Shown in pieces: positions 1 to 11,234 of a DNA stretch of 64,000 nucleotides. Position numbers and translations under genes: made by a program. The notes beneath the pieces are model-generated. The model was not told where the DNA came from and ran no database searches. It saw only the letters and a list, made by a program, of their open reading frames with translations. Position 1 is the first letter of the stretch, and each line of letters starts with the position of its first letter. The DNA comes from Acanthosoma haemorrhoidale (taxonomy: Eukaryota > Arthropoda > Insecta > Hemiptera > Acanthosomatidae), in the NCBI GenBank assembly GCA_930367205.1, contig OV884012.1, forward strand, positions 31,468,796 to 31,532,795. Reading direction: 5' to 3'.

Positions 1-176
1 GTTACCGTGAAAATGTTACTGTACCCTTCAAATTACAAATACTAATAACAAGCATTTCCAACTCCTATAAAACTCAACGTAATATAAGCATTACTTTAAT
101 CTAACAGTACATTTGTATTTTTCTTAGATATAAAGAGTTTTAACAAAGTTCTTAACAACTTAACTTTTAAACTTAC

Positions 177-1203
177 AAGTTGAACACAGTTTTCTGTTTG
201 GACTTGGTTCTCACTGTGCTGGACTTGTGAATTCCCACATACCTTATCCTTCTGTTGCTGTGTACTTTTATATATGTCAAATTTTAAACACATGTTGAAA
301 TTGCCGTATGGGTAACAAAGACGTTCAAGTTCTTCCACTGAAGAAAATAAAATAAAAATAGATAAAAAATAATAGCTATTTTGGTCTGTTGTTTGGTAAT
401 AACTTCGTGATAACAAATATTGATTATTAAAATTTCGTAAACTCACAAGGAATTATCTGCGAGAAAATGTTCAATGTATCAATTGTTATTGCCAATTTCA
501 TCACAGGTTTCTCATTAGTGGCGTTATGGGTGTCCAATATGCTTATAACATTACACACTGCAAACCAATGAATAGAGTTAATAAATTAAGCTGTAAAAGA
601 AATAGAAATTGAAAAAATTGCGAGATTTCTCGACCTTGGATAGCAGATCAAATAAAATTTCTTTTTAATTTCATAATCAAATTCTTAGGGTTCCTTTGGA
701 ACCCTGTCTGTGTTGTGTGAAACACTGTTCATCAGTCGAGTTTCTGAAGGTGATCATACATATGAAAATTTACGGGAATATTCCATTAAATGACCCCATG
801 AAACGATATGATTTAAAAATCATCCATTTTATATTACAGAACAATTTTTTATTATGATCGCATTTTGGGATGGTTTTTTAATTCATGTCTGTAAAATTCC
901 ATAGTGCAATAGTGAGGTAGGTTATCAATTTAGTCAATGATGTGCTATTGTGAATCTTTAAATCAATCGTACATATTCAAAACTGAATATGTATTTGGCG
1001 GTGAAGCTTGGGCTGTATGCACTATAAAATCATCCTTTTGGTTTAGACTTACCTTCGGAAGAACCAACCTTTGAACAGCATTGACAAGACAGACCCAAAC
1101 ATTTACAGGAACCGTCGTCATCTTTGGCCCCTGAAACAGTATTCGAGACGTTCAAGCTAATTAACATGCAAAGATTCATGGAAATCCAAAAAATATTGAT
1201 CAT
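177..1203 (-). CDS. Secreted DUF4773-like cysteine-rich protein (divergent array member, 3' end uncertain)
   Basis: Hand-built gene model. Coding exons are 1053-1203, 447-557 and 177-337, with introns of phase 1, 1 and 0 and good donors (GTAAGT at 1052, GTGAGT at 446, GTAAGT at 176). The ATG at 1203 starts a hydrophobic signal peptide (MINIFWISMNLCMLISL) ending near residue 25. A tight cysteine cluster follows (CKCLGLSCQCC, residues 33-43), then a beta-rich stretch (MKLAITIDTLNIF), then a C-terminal part with spaced cysteines (LCYPYG, MCLKFDIY, KVC, NCVQL). This order, an N-terminal CxC..CxCC cluster followed by two segments with cysteines flanking a KF-D/N-Y motif, is what I know of the insect DUF4773 family of secreted proteins of unknown function. 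One N-glycosylation sequon (NAT) is present. A very short last exon is expected: an acceptor at 42-43 would add only two codons before a stop at 33-35, but it could also lie outside the window. The function is unknown. Confidence 0.68.
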
Positions 1204-1254
1204 ACCATTTTTTAATTTAGATTTGAATTCTGCTATAACATCCGTCACTACATT

Positions 1255-2935
1255 TCTTCCATCGCATCTAAAACACTTTTTTTTTTAAATTTTCCTATAA
1301 ATATATCTTATAGTTTTATGAAATATGAAAAAAAAGAAATCTAAAAAATCCAAGCACATTGTAGATTTTTAAAAATATTATCGTTGAATACAGTTATTAT
1401 GATAAAGTAAATGCTTCATTATTTACTATACCATAACAAAGGATTCTTTGGAATCTTGGAAACCCCTGAAGGGATTTGAGCATGGAGAATTCATAGGTCA
1501 TATGTGAATAAAGGATTCAGTCATTAAGCTAGAAAAATAGTTATTTAATTTTCCATAAGGTTTAGTGGTTAAGATATTCACTTCCCGGTATGGTGGTTAT
1601 GGGTTTAAATCCCTACGGACTAAGCATTTTTCTTTCAATTTTAACTGCTTAATTCAGAAGAACCGGATGGGGTCTAATAGGGAACTTTTGTAAAAAATCG
1701 CTCCCCTACCTCACATAAAAAAGGAAGAGGAACTATAAAATAAAGTAACAATGATGAAATTCACCCTTGTCGAATAAGCGCGATGATACCAACTAGGGAG
1801 TAGAGTAATAATGTTACAGCCATCTACATAGAGGGATGAATTCTTTCTTCCTCCGATGATGAGCACTTGAATGCCTAATGGTTGTCATGAAACAAGATTT
1901 ATGTCATCCGCTTAAGATAGGACTGTGGATTTAGCTCAGAGATAAGAATCATGTGGTTTTAAGAGTGTTTGTGAGGATGTGTTGATCAGAGGCAAACTAT
2001 ATTATATATTCGAGTACACATAGCTAAAATTGATATATAAACCATAAATTAGTAAGCGTTAATCTATATAGTAATATTATCATGGAGGATATATCGTAAT
2101 CGAATTCAGTTTATTGAATTATTCATTAACTACATTATATCAGATACTATATTATATACTACAAGTTAACGATCGTCAACGAAAAACGAGAAGAAAAAGG
2201 AAAGAGGTTGAATGTAGTTACTGAACGAGAGTTGTCACAAGACTGTTTTTATTTGAGCCTTTTAAAGCCTCTCTAAATACATTCGGGATGTTTACATCCC
2301 GATGACTTAAGGATTAGGCTGGCTGCCTACGACGTCCGAACCTTAACTTACATACATACAACTACAACGTTGTTATATACATGACAATGGAGTCAAGCTA
2401 TATTTTATGCATAAGATCTCTTAGTACCCATAAGTCAAAGTAATAAATACAACAGAAGCACTAGTGAAGTAGATAGAATGGCTTGAACGAGTAGCTCATT
2501 AAACATTTTATAGGTGGTATATAAAAATGGATTCCGTCACGAATGTTCGGTCACGTTCCTCGCGACAGGTGTGAAAACCAACCGCCGGCCTAGGCAACCT
2601 GGCAGCCTCCCGGCAGGAAGTATAGAGGATACTTAAGCCAGGGCTTCTGGCCCTGTAAACCAGTCTCTCAGTCTCTCCCGTGGCCTTTACTCGTGACGCT
2701 TGCTTGGTTTCCGCTCGAACTCTGAAAACTTGTCTAAGTCTTTATGAAACCTCTGTACCTCTTCTCTGTGCATTGTCGGGGTACATACCTATCATAAATG
2801 GAGTCAGATAGTAACGCCGTCATGTAACGATGGTCCATGTTATAAACTGGAACAATCCGCACTTGTCACCAGGGCTTGGGTGATCTGGCACCTCCCTAGT
2901 GACGACTCAACAGGTTATTTAAGACTTGCTATTGT

Positions 2936-2938
<3 letters not shown>
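1255..2938. other. Intergenic, no gene recognised; G+C-richer patch at about 2540-2900
   Basis: I see no credible coding frame. Most of it is A+T-rich. The patch at about 2540-2900 is clearly richer in G+C and contains short direct runs such as CAGTCTCTCAGTCTCT. It could be an old LTR or promoter-bearing repeat, but no paired copy or primer-binding site is visible. Confidence 0.3.
1555..1630 (+). repeat. tRNA-like sequence (tRNA relic or SINE head)
   Basis: TAGTGGTTAAGATATT resembles a Pol III box A/D-arm and GGGTTTAAATCCC resembles a box B/T-arm about 45 bases later. A T-rich stretch (TTTTTC) follows. The acceptor stem does not pair convincingly, so this is a degenerate tRNA or the head of a tRNA-derived SINE, not a working tRNA gene. 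Confidence 0.35.
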
Positions 2939-2999
<61 letters not shown>

Positions 3000-3010
3000 A
3001 TATATATATA
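2939..3010. repeat. (TC)n microsatellite followed by (TA)n
   Basis: About 60 bases of almost perfect TC repeat with one TT interruption near 2990, followed by a short TATATATATA tract. It sits at the start of duplicated unit 1 and is absent from the matching starts of units 2 and 3 (near 16985 and 26470), so it arose or expanded after duplication. Confidence 0.9.
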
Positions 3011-3028
3011 CTGCGTTAATACTGTCAT

Positions 3029-3352
3029 TCAGTAGTATAAGATTCTTCCAAATTTCACAGTTCGCTCTTCCATCTTCCGTTTTTTTTTTGATTTGGCTTC
3101 GGGTGCTCTCTTCCAGACGTTTACCAAATTGAAGAAGAAAGTGCACGGGTACTTCTGACACTTGTTCTTCTGTGACAAAGGTTCAATTTGTAGAAGATGA
3201 TGAACACCTCTCACGGAGGAGCCAGAAGAAAACAAGATAATGACTATACCGAGAAGAATTTCATAAAATATAAATATTTTGCATTTGGTTTGTTGAGTGA
3301 TGGAAAATAGAAGGTCTTTCATAAATTCACAGTTTACAATTGAAAGAAACAT
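3029..3352 (-). CDS. Conserved hydrophobic ORF, copy in unit 1 (possible signal-peptide exon)
   Basis: An unrecognised open frame. A methionine at about residue 11 (MKDLLF) is followed by a hydrophobic stretch (IFIFYEILLGIVIILFSSG) that could be a signal peptide or membrane anchor, then a short polar tail with KNKCQKYPC. The same frame stays open in all three tandem units, with several amino-acid changes, so constraint looks weak. A possible donor (TTTG followed by GTAAAC) near residue 78 would make it a first exon. In units 2 and 3 extra sequence replaces the region after KYPC. It lies downstream of paralogue A on the same strand. It could equally be chance-open DNA. Confidence 0.25.
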   Translation of the reverse strand: MFLSIVNCEFMKDLLFSITQQTKCKIFIFYEILLGIVIILFSSGSSVRGVHHLLQIEPLSQKNKCQKYPCTFFFNLVNVWKRAPEAKSKKKRKMEERTVKFGRILYY

Positions 3353-3472
3353 TTTATTTTAGCATTAAATAATCAGAATAATAATGCAAGAAAATGATAC
3401 AGGTTTACAAAATACAGGTTGATAATAGTTATCAGTAGTTATTATAGTCAGTAGTTTTATTGCTTTCAGCGC

Positions 3473-3478
3473 TTTATT
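3473..3478 (-). promoter_or_regulatory. Poly(A) signal AATAAA, paralogue A
   Basis: AATAAA on the minus strand, 71 bases after the predicted TAG stop. The hexamer and its surroundings (CTCCAATAAAGCGCTG) are kept in copies B and C. Confidence 0.55.
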
Positions 3479-3548
3479 GGAGGGTAGTTTTGGATTTCTT
3501 TTGGATATGTTCTTACTTCATGGTTGATTTTGATGATACTTGTTTCTT

Positions 3549-6289
3549 CTATTGTTGTCGATCCTAAAACAAGCGGTTGGTATGAAACTTTTACTAAATG
3601 GATAAAGTAGTTTTTTATAATATTATAAAGTAAATTAATTTAAATGTGGGTCAGCTTGTTTTTCATCCCCCCTTGTACAAGGTTACATTTATTTTATCAG
3701 GGGCAAAAGTAGTTATATTTATCTACAAATGATGAATTCCGTTTGAACTGTTTTGAAATGGATTATATCAATAAAGTTAAATTTGCCTATAAATCTTTCA
3801 TGCCTAGTTGAATGTCTACAATGCCTATAAAAAAGTTTGTAATTTTAATTATAAAAGTTTTAAAAAATTACTAATCGACCTTTGAATGTAATTAATTTCC
3901 CCTAAACGTAGGAAAAAAACTTGTATCATTACAAAAATTGTTACGTTGTTGCTTTTATTTCATAATTTACTGTTTATAAAAAATTGAATTTTGTATGTTT
4001 ACAAAGGTTTATCTTTTACTTTATATGAGTTACATACATTTTTTATTCGACTTCTGAAATAAATTTATAATTGACAAATTGTTTGCAATGTATGTTAATA
4101 CGAAGTTGGATAACGTTTATTTGAAATTTACCTGGCTCACGCATAATATTGGTTCATTTAGAATACTCTTGTCCATTTCATGTATAGCCAGTTCGGCACA
4201 TACCTTAACTTTTTCAGTATTTTGTTCTACATTGAACCTGATGCAATATGTTTTATTAACAACATAAGATTTTTTATCTTCAAAAAGTGAACATTTTTCG
4301 TGTAGATCATTTACTGTAACATAAAAGTTATTTGTTAGTTATTGTTCAGGATGTGAAAAAGAGAGGATTTAATTATAAATTTATTACTGTTTTTTTTTTC
4401 TTTATATATTACAAAACCATAAACGGTTATTCTAACTTCCAAATCTGTGCTTCGCTGATCACCGATTGTCTTCTTGTCTGTTAGGACCACTGACGCATGA
4501 ACTGAAATATTAAATAATCATTTAAGAACACTTTTTATAATTAAAATGGTAGTACTAGTTGAATAAATACACTGTCCATGAACATTGGAACAAATTTTTT
4601 TTTTCCTTCATTTTGCAAGGAGTGTTTATTTACAACTTGTACATGCTCCTTATGCACTACTACATGTACCATATTCGACTTAACTGAACAGAATAACCAA
4701 AACACAAAGGAAAAAAGAATCTTGTCATTAAGGCTAGTTGGCTCTTTTTTATCTTTCTAATGTTTTTGTTTGTTGTATTTTCGGTCAGTTTATAATACTC
4801 GGTCTATGTACCATTTAGTTGTAGTGTTGTAAAGTCAGTTTATGCTAGTTAAATAATGTTTATTATAGATATGATTTATATATAGATAAGTGAGTTTGAT
4901 ATTTCTGAAAGAGAAGGTTTTGATCTACTTTCGCTCGTTTGTTCTACTTGGCAAGTAGTATTTCCTTTCAATTGTATTGATCTGATAATCTGTACCGATT
5001 GTATTGTAATGTTTGTAATTTAATATATTTTAGTCGTCACATATGCAAACATAAACTCTTAACTCATGAATTCCATGTGTATGTGTCTTCGTGTATGTTA
5101 TCACATATTATTTTGGATTGTATTGCATGCTTGTTATGGACGTTTAGGGGCTAGCTCGTAAGGCATTGGATGCCTGCACGTATTTTTTACCTCATATTCG
5201 TCTGATGTACGATAACTGAAAGAATGGAAATAGTTATATGTAAAATCCGTCATGTATCACCAACTTCAAAGATATCTGAAATCTCAGCTAAATAGAACAT
5301 CAGCTAAACATCAAATAGTCCTGATTACTATTGTTTTTACCTTTGATATCACAAAAATTAGTTTTTTATAAATAAATTTGTTATACTATTGAAAACTTCA
5401 TACCATCAGCTTTCCCGAACTGAGTTCTACACGAACAGCGGTTGACATTGGAACAGTCACATAAAGGGTTAAGATATTTTCCCATTACTGCAAAGTAAAT
5501 ATTGTTTAGTTTATATTAGCACATTTTATACACTTTAAACAGCTAGAAGTGTTTACCTTTATCGAAGGAGTAAAGAAAGTCGTTAAGTGGAGACACGATC
5601 GGTTCAGTGTGAAGAACTCTTGCTGTACACCTACGGAAAAAGTTTAATGTAGAATTTATTCCTTGTTCAATTCAAAAGCATGTTTTTTTTTTATCCAAAT
5701 GAGCAGTAAAATGTTATTAGACAGAAAATAATTATCACTCTACTCATATACCCTAGAAGCAAGTCAGAAAATGAACAGCTCCAATAATTTCCTATGTATA
5801 CTATGTACAGTGAGGTGAATCATATTAAAATAACCAAAATAAATGCTCAATACATATTTAATCGTTAATTATATTTTAGGTGTAAACCGTTAAACTAGTT
5901 TTATCATAGTTATTCCGTTAAATATCATAATAGAATAGGACATAGTATTGTTGTTTATGAAACAATTAAAGGATACAAAAAATGTTGTGCACTGTGACTT
6001 ACGCAAAGCAATTAATTTTTTTAGAAATATGAAATCATAAAATTAATATTACGATACAAATTGAGGAATATAAAAATAAACAAGGATTGAAGAAGTATGT
6101 GTGAATTCCGTAAGAAAATAAGCTATTTGTTATATTATGATATGTAAATTTTGTTGTCCAGACTGTTGTTGTAACACAATGTTGGAACAACATCAATAAT
6201 TATATTATAACATCAATATAAACTTACCCATAGAGCAATAGTGTGCCTAAAAATAATATGCCTGAGGTAACTTGAATAATCGATCCCAT
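3549..6289 (-). CDS. Secreted DUF4773-like protein, paralogue A (6 coding exons, 166 aa)
   Basis: Coding exons are 6228-6289, 5557-5630, 5404-5487, 4418-4501, 4132-4313 and 3549-3563. Intron phases are 2, 1, 1, 1 and 0, all GT-AG; the donor of intron 4 (G/GTTTTG) is weak but fits all three copies. The protein has a 20-residue hydrophobic leader (MGSIIQVTSGILFLGTLLLY), a short segment rich in Pro and acidic residues, and a cysteine cluster CDCSNVNRCSC near residues 54-64. A strand-rich part (DLEVRITVY) and a C-terminal core follow, with KCSLF, YCIRFNVEQ, KVCAEL and ILCVSQ, ending in DRQQ. The cysteine layout and the last three introns match the gene at 177-1203, hence DUF4773-like. It is probably exported; its molecular role is unknown. 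A putative non-coding first exon ends at 6720 (AAAAG/GTAAGA), with an acceptor at 6335-6336. Confidence 0.72.
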
Positions 6290-6333
6290 TTTCTTACGGA
6301 TCAGATTCCAATAGTATAATTTGTGACGCCACT

Positions 6334-6725
6334 CCTAGCATAAGGAAATTACAAAACTAAGGAATTCTTTATAGTATTTTTAGTAGTGAGGATTTAACAG
6401 AGAGATAAGATATACATTTAATTGAATTATTATGGGTGAGCTTTCCTATAGCTGACCGAAACCATCCATCATCGAACGAGATCATCTTGCCTTGATGATA
6501 GAAATACCATGATGGAAAAGTGCTTATGAAATGACAGCTACTTCCACAAAGAATTTATTCTTCCGCACATGCGTATGGAGATGTAGCAGAGGGTCTAGGA
6601 CAAGGTAGCCTGAGAAATGTTTAGACGATGGCACTCTGGCAATAGTTTCCTAAAATTTTAAAATAAAGTATAGAGAAGGTGCAAATATTAAAACAGTTTT
6701 TGCCAGAATGGATTCTTACCTTTTG
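6334..6725 (-). promoter_or_regulatory. Conserved 5' block of paralogue A (5' UTR intron and putative first-exon donor)
   Basis: This non-coding block upstream of the start codon is about 95% identical by eye to 31560-31925 upstream of paralogue C, although the downstream coding exons of A and C differ far more. It contains a putative splice donor (AAAAG/GTAAGA at 6720/6719) and an acceptor (GCTAG at about 6335) conserved in A, B and C. Constraint on promoter or 5' UTR sequence, or gene conversion, would both explain it. Confidence 0.5.
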
Positions 6726-7235
6726 CTTTAAATCAAGTACATTAATACATTTCATGTCGTTTGATATGGTGATACGATGAATTCTTTAATTTAACATCTT
6801 ACAGATTTCAGGGTACTATTGGTTTTCTGTCAGTCAGTTTAGATTTTGTAAGTCTCTGCGTAATGTTGCAATAATCAATTAATATAAATTTGGATCTGTT
6901 AAAGGTTATTAATTTCAATTGTGCTATTATTTAACTGATTATATAACTGTGTTATTTTTAAATAATGTTTGAGATTTTTGACCACTGCAATTTTCTATTC
7001 TATGCTTTAATAAATTGGTAATATCATTTCATTTAGGTGCTATTGTTTCTATACTGATCATTAAAAACCCATGGGTTTCCTAAAAATTCAGACGAAACAT
7101 TTTCCGAAACTTCCCTCAAAAAGTTTGCTTATCTAGTAATTTTGGTATTGCAGACCCTGTTGTATGAAAATAATTCCGTTGGTCAAGTTCTGATTTTAAA
7201 ATAACGTGTTACGTCTTTTGAATCGTTGTTTTCAC

Positions 7236-7500
7236 TTTTTTTTTTTTTTTTTTTTTTTTCCTTTATAGCGGTTTTTCATTTTCAGATAATTATATATAAT
7301 TATAGATCCTCAGGTGAATCTATTTACAAATTATTTTGTATATCCTGTAGCATCACTACATTATATACAGGTTTTGTTATTTTATAGAAATTATATAATG
7401 AATAAACAAGTATAATGATTATATAAGTCATACGTGACTGGACTAAATTGACTAATAAAGGTGATGGGGCTCACCTTTTTTATCAATCTTAAAACTAACT
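7236..7500 (-). repeat. SINE-like or LINE-tail insertion in unit 1
   Basis: A stretch starting with 24 T is present in unit 1 but missing at the matching point of unit 2 (near 22265). On the minus strand it therefore ends in poly(A), as a retroposed sequence would. Its far end holds AGGTGATGGGGCTCACCTT, which recurs with one change at 59018-59036 inside another poly(T)-headed insertion. Confidence 0.5.
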
Positions 7501-8329
7501 TACATACTAATCCTATTTATATTGACCAACAAAACTCTAAAAAGGTTTAAAATCTGCAACCAATGATTTAAGTTCTCAAGTAGCAAGTGAGATCTCAGAT
7601 TTTTGTTAGCACTGTACATTAGCATAGGACATTGGAAGTATATTTGCATCTATATGCTTCCGTTTAGAAGGATACTACCTATAAGAATTTATATTTGCAG
7701 ATTTGTGAAATGAGTATCATGATTTTATAGGATACAAAATGACACAATATAATAGCCTATCCAAAATTTAGCTGTGTGCAGTATTACTCCATGCAAGGTC
7801 TCGATGACCTTTTAGCTTTTTTAAATTATGTTTAATAAGATAGATTTTTTTTGTAACATATCTCGTTTCCAAATTTCTTTTTTCTGATCGTCAGTATGTG
7901 CAGTGATTCTTTAATAACTTATAAACCTTTCTTCTTTTCTTTAATAATAAAAACCGATCACTAAGAACGGGAGCACCACCCTCATTAAAGACTAGGCGTA
8001 AACTAATATTTTCCTCTTCACTACCACACGTTCTGTATTTGATTTTAATGGAAATTAAAATTACAGGTGGTAAAACTTGATTTTTAGGAAATCATAAACC
8101 TAGAATATATTCATTGTCCTATCTTATAAATAAAAAAAAAAATATTCTTATTTCTTTATTATTCTTATTTTATTTTTATTTATTATTTTTTTTGCAAAAC
8201 TGAAAGAAAATTGATCTAAGATTTCAAGATGTAAAAAAAAAACAATTCTTCGAACACAAAAAAAAATTTAAGAAATATAGTTTTAGAAGTCTATTTGATT
8301 TTAAGAAATGGTGTGAATACTGTTGAGAA

Positions 8330-8586
8330 AAATTCTGATAATAACTTGTTAAACCAAGTAAAGATTTTAATTGGTTTCTATATTTCGGTTTTGGGAAATT
8401 GTGTATTAATTTGTCTTTATGTGGTTATGGTATCCAGCGTAATCTTATTTATCCTTGAAAAATTGAGACTTATTGCAATTAATTGTTACGTGGTATTCCC
8501 GTATATTGTTGAATATGCGTTCCAGTAAGTCAATTTGTTCTGCAATGTTACTGGTCATTACTAAAATGTCGTCAACCTAAATCTGA
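8330..8586 (-). pseudogene. Ty3/gypsy-like reverse transcriptase relic, C-terminal part
   Basis: The minus strand reads VDDILVMTSN, then a helix-rich stretch with IFNNIREYHVTINCNKS, the catalytic palm and following segment of a Ty3/gypsy reverse transcriptase. The codon before VDD is TAG where Tyr is usual, and another stop follows KDK, so it is dead. It continues upstream at 12998-13960 on the other side of a jockey-like insertion. A long plus-strand frame here (8295-8528) is only its shadow. Confidence 0.7.
8573..8586. repeat. Target-site duplication, left copy (CAACCTAAATCTGA)
   Basis: The 14-bp sequence recurs exactly at 12984-12997. The unoccupied site with both flanks is present once at 23425-23438 in unit 2. 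Confidence 0.95.
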
Positions 8587-8755
8587 TAGATAACTTTATT
8601 GTGCAATAATTACAATTTGCCTTTTATAAGGCAATAATAATACAGATAAATGATCTCATTCATACCATATTTACAGTCATCATTCACTCACTCATTCATA
8701 CAATAGGACATGATTGGAGAAACTGGCCATTGCCAGGACTCCCACTGTCACGCGA

Positions 8756-10447
8756 TTATAGCAGGTCACGAGGCCACTGCCGTTTCAGTCTCCGAGGAGG
8801 ATTATAGGGATGAGTGGCGCAGTGCAATGACTGTGCTACAGGATTAGGGTGGTTGGAAAGGCTACTGTGGAATTTCATAAACTTGGAAGGGATGAGTTCT
8901 AGAATGTAGGGTATATTAAGGTCGTTATGAAGGGTTTTGTTGCTGACATAATAAGGGGCATTTACTATTGTTCTCAGGACTTTGGATTGAAAGGATTGGA
9001 TACGCTTGATGTTCGACTTTTTTGCTGTCCCCCATAGCTGTATTCCGTGTGTCCAGATTGGTTTAAGTATAACTTTGTAGATTAGTAGTTTATTTTCTAT
9101 TGAGAGATGGGATGTCCTTTGAAGTAGTCTGTACAGTTGTCCAAAGCGGCTGTTTAGTTCTTGTCTTTTTAGTCTCGTATGTGGGTTCCAGGTCAGTCGT
9201 TTGTCGAGATGGAAGCCTAAGTACCGTACTGTCTCGGTTACTGGGAGAGGAATAGAATTAAAATAAACTAATGGACAAGTCTTGCGACAAAGGGTGAAGG
9301 TAATGTGGGAGCATTTTGCTTCATTAACTTTGATCCGCCATTGATTGCACCAATACTCAATCTCGTTAAGGTGTTTTTGAAGGTTATGGGATGCTATGTC
9401 GGGGTCTGGGTGGGATGACAAGACTGCAGTGTCATCTGCAAATGTGGCCAAGAAGGTGTTGGAAGTAGAGGGGACATCAGCGGTGTATAGGTTATAGAGG
9501 ATGGGGCCTAGGACACTGCCCTGTGGAACTCCTGCATTTATGGGATAGTAGTTAGAGTATTCTAAGCCACAGCGGACTTGGAAGAAGCGGTTTGAAAGGT
9601 AGGACTGTAGGATTAGGAAAAGGGTCTGTGGTAAATGTCTTTTGAGCTTGTAGAGCAAACCTGCGTGCCAAACCCTGTCAAAAGCTTGAGCTATATCGAG
9701 AAAGGCAGCAGTGCAATACTTTTTGGTTTCAAGGGCTGAGGAGACGTGATCAACAACGCGAAGGCCTTGTTGAGCAGTGGAATGTCGTTGGCGGAAACAA
9801 AACTGGTGTGTGGGAAAAAGGTTTTTGGATTCAACAATTGGAAGTAGACGTTTTAGTAGGAGTTTCTCAAATATTTTTGAGAGGATAGGGAGTAGGCTAA
9901 TTGGACGGTAAGATGAGGCGTCATTGGGTGGTTTACCGGGTTTGGCGAATAGGACAATAATGGAATGTTTCCAGAGGAGAGGAAAGTGCGTCGTTCGGAT
10001 AATGCAATTATATATATAGGTTAGGAAGATTATGGCTTTAGGAGGAAGTTGTTTGAGAATTTGAGGAGTTAGGAGATCATATCCAGGGGATTTTCTGTAA
10101 GGTAAGTTTTTCAGAAGGTATTTGACCTCAGAGGGATTAACGGCTTTTGGTGGAAGAGAGAGAGGAATAGGTGAAGTGAGGAAATCTTCCACAGTTTTGC
10201 TGTGAGTATGGCTTTGATGAGAAAGGTGAGGTGTGAAAGTATGGGTAAGATGCAGAGCAAATTCCTCCGACCTCTCCTCATCCGAGGCCGCCCAGGACCC
10301 ATCATCACGACGGAGTGGATGTGAAACAGGTTGATACTTTAGGATTTTTTTGGTTACATTCCACAAGGAGTTATCCCTGGTAGACAGAGAGGAGAGGTAG
10401 GAATTGAAAGAATCAGAACTGAAGGATGCCAATCGCCGCTTTACCAT
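8756..10447 (-). pseudogene. ORF2 of copy 1, reverse transcriptase part
   Basis: About 560 codons cover the linker and the whole reverse transcriptase: SSYRPISLLPILSKIFEKL, the FRQRHSTAQQ region, AFLDIAQAFDRVW, GVPQGSVLGPILYNLY and the catalytic FADD. The C-terminal thumb (VRYLGFHLDKRL) and a tail ending WPRDLL follow. No RNase H follows, as in jockey-type elements. The only start-like ATG (10447) was created at the junction of an internal deletion; the natural protein would be fused to the endonuclease. Apart from that ATG the only methionine is one in the tail (SKFMKF). Confidence 0.92.
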
Positions 10448-11234
10448 GGGATGTTTTCAGGGATAATTTGAGGTTTACGGACTCTGTAAGAAGCTGACGG
10501 AAGTGGTCCCAGTCAACTGGGCCCCTAATAAATGAAGGAGGAGGCAGTTTGTGAATTGGTCTAAGGGAAATGGTTAATAATAAAGGACTATGATCAGAGG
10601 AGAGGTCATCGAGGCGCTTGAGTGAATAGTTTAGTGTTCCTAAACTATTGTAGAAGAAAAAGTCAAGGAGATCTGGATTTCGGTTGGGATCTGATGGCCA
10701 ATAGGTGGCTGTGTCAGGAGAGATAGTGGAGCAATGTCTCCGTGTGAGTGCAGACAGCAAAGCACGTCCTCGTGTATTTGTGGATCTTGAGCCCCAGTGT
10801 TGGTGCTTTGCGTTAAAGTCCCCACCCACAAGGAAACGATGCCCGATGGAGTCTAGAAAGGAGATGAATTGGGAATCGGGAATGGATTTATTGGGAGGGC
10901 AGTACACTGATGCTAGAGTAAGGGGAAAAGTGAGGGTGGTGATTGACACTGCAGTGGATTGAAGGAAATCATGTGCTATCAAAGGAACTATGTGATGGGA
11001 TATGGAGTTATGGACAATGACAGCGGTACCTGCATGAGCTCTTCCATCTGGGTGATCAGTTCGATAAGTCTGGTACTGTCGAACGGTAAATGGTCGTTTA
11101 CTTGTAAGTCTTGTTTCAGTAATAAGAGCTACATCGATGTTTTTGTCATGGAGTAGTGCTGTCAGTTCGTTAGTGTGGGTGCGAACACCATTCGCATTCC
11201 AAAGGAGAATGGATAAGGAGTCGGAAGGATCCAC
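10413..11234 (-). pseudogene. ORF2 of copy 1, apurinic-like endonuclease part
   Basis: About 270 codons encode an exonuclease-endonuclease-phosphatase fold domain. Visible are LLWNANG (metal/DNA-contacting Asn), ITETRL (catalytic Glu), GGDFNAKHQHWG and SSDHSPLL. The frame begins with GTG directly after the TAA of ORF1, in the same frame. It ends early because a deletion between the endonuclease and the reverse transcriptase shifts the frame after KTS. Confidence 0.92.

Larger units (their letters stand above)
3025..8586. repeat. Tandem unit 1, gene-bearing part (paralogue A)
   Basis: This stretch aligns base by base over long tracts with 16985-23438. Compare the shared starts 'agtataagattcttcc' and the block at 4079-4267 against 18359-18547, which is identical except for one base. 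It also aligns with 26470-34250 at lower identity. Indels between copies are few and large: B lacks about 630 bases of A's third intron (A 4527-5160), and A lacks about 900 bases that B has upstream of its first exon. The unit resumes after the jockey-like insertion at 12998 and ends near 16984. Confidence 0.9.

Noticed and set aside
96..176. Extension of the first DUF4773-like gene through 27 more codons to a stop at 96
   Set aside because: A GTAAGT donor at 176 falls exactly where the paralogues splice (phase 0 after the last Cys-x-x-x motif), so readthrough into Lys/Leu-rich sequence is less likely than splicing.
1201..1248. Upstream start of the first DUF4773-like gene at 1248
   Set aside because: The codon there is GTG, and the extension would place charged residues before the signal peptide; the ATG at 1203 gives a normal leader.
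2231..2940. Possible solo LTR starting TGTCAC
   Set aside because: No second copy, no TG..CA end pair at consistent length and no credible primer-binding site; kept only as a G+C-rich patch.
4408..4416. Alternative exon 4 donor GTAATA in paralogue A
   Set aside because: It is changed to GAAATA in B and would give the wrong phase; the G/GTTTTG (G/GTTCTG in C) donor one step upstream fits all three copies.
8295..8528. Plus-strand open frame of 77 codons with hydrophobic stretches
   Set aside because: The opposite strand encodes a gypsy-like reverse transcriptase palm (VDDILVMTSN), and the duplicate in unit 2 has a stop in the plus frame. It is a shadow.
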